The notes below the pieces were generated by a model, which was given only the letters and a program-made list of their open reading frames with translations, was not told the DNA's origin and did not search any database. The translations under genes were made by a program, and so were the position numbers. A DNA stretch of 7,143 nt from Desulfurococcales archaeon (lineage in GTDB: Archaea; Thermoproteota; Thermoprotei_A; Sulfolobales; Acidilobaceae). This document shows, piece after piece, positions 4,675 to 7,143 of this stretch. Location: NCBI GenBank assembly GCA_015521095.1, contig WAOU01000073.1, positions 1 through 7,143 on the forward strand. The letters are read 5' to 3'. How positions within the stretch are numbered: the first letter of the stretch is position 1; each line of letters opens with the position of its first letter.

Positions 4675-5088
4675 ATGAAACAAAGAAAAAAGAAACAAAC
4701 TATAACAAAGGAATCCATCATCGCACTAATAGACGAAATAGGAATCATAGTAGCAGCAATCCTAATAGTCCTCTACATGCTCTACAGAGAAAACCTTCTA
4801 TCAATAGAAAACCTCCTAATCATAGCGTCGATAACCATACTCGCGTCAATATTCGTCTCCTACAAGATAATAGAAACCTATAGAAAACCACCGGCAATAG
4901 GAGAAGAGGAGCTCATAGGAAAGAAAGGACTAGTAATAGAAGACCTTGATCCAGAAGGAAAAATACTCATAGAAGGAGAAATATGGAGGGCAAGATCCAT
5001 ATCAGGCCATATACGAGCAGACAAAGAAGTCATAGTACGTGGAGTAGAAGGCCTAACCCTGATAGTGGAGGAAATACAAAATGAGTAA
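4675..5088 (+). CDS. NfeD-like membrane protein with C-terminal OB-fold domain
   Basis: The 137-residue protein starts with a very basic cytoplasmic tail (KQRKKKQ), followed by two membrane segments at about 22-37 and 46-66. The soluble domain at about 78-134 has the NfeD C-terminal pattern: an IGKKGLV strand, then LDPEGKILIEGEIWRARS, a charged turn, then VIVRGVEGLTLIVEE. NfeD domains are small beta-barrels. Family members usually sit next to stomatin/prohibitin (slipin) genes and are thought to act with them in membrane quality control or membrane microdomains. No stomatin gene is in this window. ATG 4675 has GAGGT at 4663-4667, seven bases upstream. The next gene overlaps its stop by eight bases (ATGAGTAA), so the pair is translationally coupled. 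The family call is good; the role is inferred. Confidence 0.8.
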   Translation: MKQRKKKQTITKESIIALIDEIGIIVAAILIVLYMLYRENLLSIENLLIIASITILASIFVSYKIIETYRKPPAIGEEELIGKKGLVIEDLDPEGKILIEGEIWRARSISGHIRADKEVIVRGVEGLTLIVEEIQNE

Positions 5089-5452
5089 ATGCCCCTGTAG
5101 AAAAGAGACAGATCCATACGATCTACTAACATGTCTAGCACCCCCAGCCGGAGAATATGAGACCACTATACAGCTAGGCGAGAATCTAAGACTAGTAATC
5201 AATAATACAGGATTATACATTAGGAGAATCTCCACAGACGAGTTCCTCCCCTACATCAACACATACGATAAAAAGATCGATAAAGAAACCCTCAAGGCCT
5301 ACAACATCACACAAGAAAAAATCAATACACTAATCTGTAAAAACATACAGAATCTAGAAGACGCAGCACTACACGGGTCAACCAAAGCCAAAGACCTATT
5401 GGAAGCATGTAACCAGCTAATAGAGGAAATACAAGAAAAATATTGTAAATAG
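5081..5452 (+). CDS. Small hypothetical protein with N-terminal Cys motif, 123 aa
   Basis: I do not recognise the family. The N-terminus has C4-P-C6 and C18, enough for a small metal or disulfide site. Residues 25-55 look like beta strands (TTIQLGENLRLVINNTGLYI), and from about 60 onward the sequence is helical and charged, with three more Cys: C86, C109 and C122. No signal peptide or membrane segment is visible. The ribosome binding site GTGGAGG lies at 5065-5071 inside the NfeD gene, and the start overlaps the NfeD stop. Tight coupling suggests that it works with the NfeD-like protein or is made in fixed ratio with it. The reading frame is intact and its codon use resembles that of NfeD, so it is probably a real gene. 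It ends 39 nt from the convergent acyl-CoA dehydrogenase gene. Confidence 0.65.
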   Translation: MSKCPCRKETDPYDLLTCLAPPAGEYETTIQLGENLRLVINNTGLYIRRISTDEFLPYINTYDKKIDKETLKAYNITQEKINTLICKNIQNLEDAALHGSTKAKDLLEACNQLIEEIQEKYCK

Positions 5453-5491
5453 TATGGATACTCTACTAGTCCTCCTCTAAATACAGCGAAT

Positions 5492-6724
5492 TCACTTTAT
5501 GTATTCTCGTCCAATAACTTCCCTAGCAATAATGTACCTCATTATGTTCTGTGCTCCCTCAGCACCGACATAATATGATAATGCCCCTATGAAGCTCCTA
5601 GCGATATTAGTCTCCTTTACATATGAAGCGGCTCCATACAGGCTCATCGCTAGCGATAGTATCTTGAACGACGTCTGTACAGCCTTGAGCTTAGCCGAGG
5701 CCGAGAAGAAGTTCAGATCCTTAGGCTTCAGTCCGGGCTCCTTCTTGATATAGATCCTGTCAGCCATCCAAGCAGCCTTGTATACGAGAAGTCTCGCAGC
5801 CTCCAGCTCCATAGCAGCCTCCGCAATAGGGAAGCTTACACCCTGGAACTTGGTTATCGGGCGCTGATCCTCATACATTAACCTACCACGACTCCACTCA
5901 ATCGCTTGCTCAAGACCCCATCTAGCCGCTCCAATATTAGCTGCCGCAACCAGTATTCTTGCGAGAGTAAACCCTTCCATAGCATAGTAGAATCCTCTAT
6001 TCTCCTCGCCTACAAGCATGGAGGCTGGTATCTCTGCATCCTTAAACGTTAACATGCCGGTGGATATACCATGTCTTCCTATAGTGTTCAGAATAGAATA
6101 CTCTAACCCCTCAAGCTTCTTACCATTATAGTTTCCTACGAGAGCGAAACCACTAATACCCTTATGACGATCCTCTAACCGCCCAGTTCTCGCAATAAGA
6201 TACCATCCTCCAAGCTCTAATTGATCCATACTCTCCCTTACTCCGCTTATATAGATCTTCTCGCCATTTACAACGTATTTATCTCCCTTCCTAGTAGCCA
6301 TAGTCCTTGTTCCAGCAACATCGCTACCTCCATGAGGCTCCGTGGAAGCTATACCGAAGAAACCCCTGCCATTACCTACGAGAGGAAGTATCATCTGTTT
6401 TGCCTCATCAGTACCATACAGCGAGAGTATGAATGGCCAGGCATTGTTAAGTAGCGTATACACAGCCACTGCAACAGATGGATCATGATAAGCAATTTCC
6501 TCTACAGCTATAGCTGCAGAAACAAAGTCACCGCCTTGGCCCCCATATTCTTCTGGTACAGGTATCCCGAAGAACCCTTGTTCGCCCATCCTATATATTA
6601 GATCAGTAGGTATCCTATGCTCCTCGTCTATCTTGTCCCAGATAGGCGCAAGATGTTTCGCAAGAAACTCGCGGACCGCCTCCTGGAAAATCTTCTGCTC
6701 CTCATTAAACTCAAAGTTTACCAA
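5492..6724 (-). CDS. Acyl-CoA dehydrogenase (FAD-dependent)
   Basis: This enzyme oxidises acyl-CoA to trans-2-enoyl-CoA with FAD, passing electrons to electron-transfer flavoprotein. The 410 residues hold all three family domains: the N-terminal helical domain (residues 1-118, with the GFFGIPVPEEYGGQGGDF block near 50-67); the beta domain with GIASTEPHGGSDVAGT at about 124-139 and the GDKYVVNGEKIYISG strand; and the C-terminal helical domain. The catalytic base is present as Glu389 in GAEGAQNIMRYIIARE, aligned by its distance to the family ARE motif. Acyl chain length cannot be read from the sequence. TTG 6724 is preferred over TTG 6730 because the binding site GAGGGGA at 6737-6731 needs the longer spacing. 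Base composition is balanced, unlike the A/C-rich block beside it. No ETF or thiolase gene is nearby, so the pathway (fatty or branched-chain acid breakdown) is open. Confidence 0.95.
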   Translation of the reverse strand: MVNFEFNEEQKIFQEAVREFLAKHLAPIWDKIDEEHRIPTDLIYRMGEQGFFGIPVPEEYGGQGGDFVSAAIAVEEIAYHDPSVAVAVYTLLNNAWPFILSLYGTDEAKQMILPLVGNGRGFFGIASTEPHGGSDVAGTRTMATRKGDKYVVNGEKIYISGVRESMDQLELGGWYLIARTGRLEDRHKGISGFALVGNYNGKKLEGLEYSILNTIGRHGISTGMLTFKDAEIPASMLVGEENRGFYYAMEGFTLARILVAAANIGAARWGLEQAIEWSRGRLMYEDQRPITKFQGVSFPIAEAAMELEAARLLVYKAAWMADRIYIKKEPGLKPKDLNFFSASAKLKAVQTSFKILSLAMSLYGAASYVKETNIARSFIGALSYYVGAEGAQNIMRYIIAREVIGREYIK

Positions 6725-6730
6725 GTACAA

Positions 6731-6737
6731 TCCCCTC
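6731..6737 (-). promoter_or_regulatory. Ribosome binding site setting the acyl-CoA dehydrogenase start
   Basis: GAGGGGA on the - strand (6737-6731) directly abuts TTG 6730, which is too close to serve it, but lies seven bases from TTG 6724. It therefore selects TTG 6724. Confidence 0.55.
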
Positions 6738-6770
6738 GTTTATGATCCAGAAATATCTTCTAGACGAGGA

Positions 6771-6780
6771 AAATAAAATC
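6771..6780 (-). promoter_or_regulatory. Candidate TATA box for the acyl-CoA dehydrogenase gene
   Basis: GATTTTATTT on the - strand would start transcription near 6750, leaving a leader of about 26 nt that includes the binding site. A second TATA-like stretch, CTATATATC, lies at 6799-6807. The 112-bp gap to L24e is AT-rich and holds no gene. Confidence 0.35.
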
Positions 6781-6836
6781 TATCAATAACTAGCCGATAT
6801 ATAGATATAGAATAGATTGAGGCGAGAGGAAAACCA

Positions 6837-7028
6837 CTACTTGAACTGCTTAGTCTTAAGCTTCTTTATCCACGTCAGCTTGCTTGGATTCCTCCTAAGC
6901 TTCATGAAGTTCTTATAGCACTTACTGCTACAGAACCAGAGCACGTCTCCCTTACGTGTAACGAACATTAGCCCTGTCCCCGGCTCTATTACCCTACCAC
7001 AGTAGCTGCATGTCCTCATCTTCGGCAT
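6837..7028 (-). CDS. rpl24e: Large ribosomal subunit protein L24e
   Basis: This is a 63-residue zinc-ribbon protein of the archaeal and eukaryotic 50S/60S subunit, close to the usual archaeal length. The zinc ligands are C7 and C10 in CSYC and C33 and C37 in CSSKC. The signature RTCSYCG, the I-PG-G (IEPGTG) turn, LWFCSSKCYKNFMKLR and the basic C-terminal tail (RRNPSKLTWIKK) are all characteristic. ATG 7028 is supported by GGGAGGTAGAGG just upstream on the - strand. In many archaea it clusters with S28e, L7Ae and nucleoside diphosphate kinase genes. Here the next gene downstream is an acyl-CoA dehydrogenase after a gap with its own promoter-like sequences, and the gene upstream is divergent, so L24e appears to be transcribed alone. 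Confidence 0.97.
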   Translation of the reverse strand: MPKMRTCSYCGRVIEPGTGLMFVTRKGDVLWFCSSKCYKNFMKLRRNPSKLTWIKKLKTKQFK

Positions 7029-7065
7029 CTTCCTCTACCTCCCAGACCGGCATGGGCCCTTCTAG

Positions 7066-7085
7066 GGATATAATAGTTTTAATAG
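7066..7085. promoter_or_regulatory. Divergent promoter region of L24e and the right-edge gene
   Basis: On the - strand ATTATATCC (7074-7066) would start the L24e transcript near 7045. On the + strand AGTTTTAATA (7075-7084) would start one near 7106, about 16 nt before ATG 7122. Assignment is by spacing only. Confidence 0.45.
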
Positions 7086-7121
7086 TACACATTCCTATTC
7101 TTGGTCAAGGGGAGAAGGAAG

Positions 7122-7143
7122 ATGCCAGAAGACGAGAGCATCA
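7122..7143 (+). CDS. Start of an unidentified protein, cut by the window edge
   Basis: ATG 7122 follows a purine-rich binding site (GGGGAGAAGG at 7109-7118) and begins MPEDESI before the window ends. Seven residues are too few to name it. The divergent layout with L24e and a TATA-like element at 7075-7084 support a real gene start. Confidence 0.5.

Noticed and set aside
4878..5235. Two open frames antisense to the NfeD and Cys-protein genes
   Set aside because: They are low-complexity Ser/Ile/Pro products that oppose well supported coding frames.

Overview
The window looks like a hyperthermophilic or thermophilic crenarchaeon (Thermoproteota), most likely in or near the Desulfurococcales. 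The basis is an archaeal-type initiator tRNA with A1-U72 and an encoded CCA, archaeal introns with bulge-helix-bulge (BHB) geometry, archaeal apgM, ribosomal protein L24e, GGTG-type ribosome binding sites 6-7 nt before GTG/TTG starts, and TATA-like promoters. The lineage assignment is inference; no taxon-specific marker was searched.

Layout from left to right. 89-575: two small overlapping unknown genes on +. 570-1898: a TATA box and an initiator tRNA-Met gene, which is the highlight. It is interrupted after position 37 by a 1,185-nt intron carrying an AT-rich LAGLIDADG homing endonuclease gene, then by a 2-nt exon, then by a 21-nt second intron between positions 39 and 40. Removing both restores a textbook initiator tRNA. 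The BHB of the small intron is built partly from sequence of the large intron, and the BHB of the large intron exists only after the small one is removed, so splicing should be ordered. 1976-3262: apgM (cofactor-independent phosphoglycerate mutase, glycolysis/gluconeogenesis) on +. 3275-4580: a two-gene operon on -, a JAMM/MPN-type metalloprotease-like protein followed by an HD-domain phosphohydrolase, convergent with apgM. 4611-5452: a shared divergent promoter region, then an NfeD-like membrane protein and an overlapping small Cys-containing unknown protein on +. 5492-6724: an acyl-CoA dehydrogenase on -. 6837-7028: L24e on -. From 7122: the first codons of another + gene.

A second theme is very strong strand asymmetry. 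The + strand is almost G-free at about 375-600, C-free at 1921-1980, and A/C-rich from about 2400 to 5450 whichever strand is coding. The G/T-rich to A/C-rich switch falls inside the single gene apgM and changes its codon usage completely. The endonuclease gene is compositionally different again (AT-rich), which fits recent acquisition.

Apart from the two operons, the genes do not form one pathway. They are housekeeping and metabolic genes around an intron-bearing tRNA gene. No CRISPR array, IS element or rRNA was seen.
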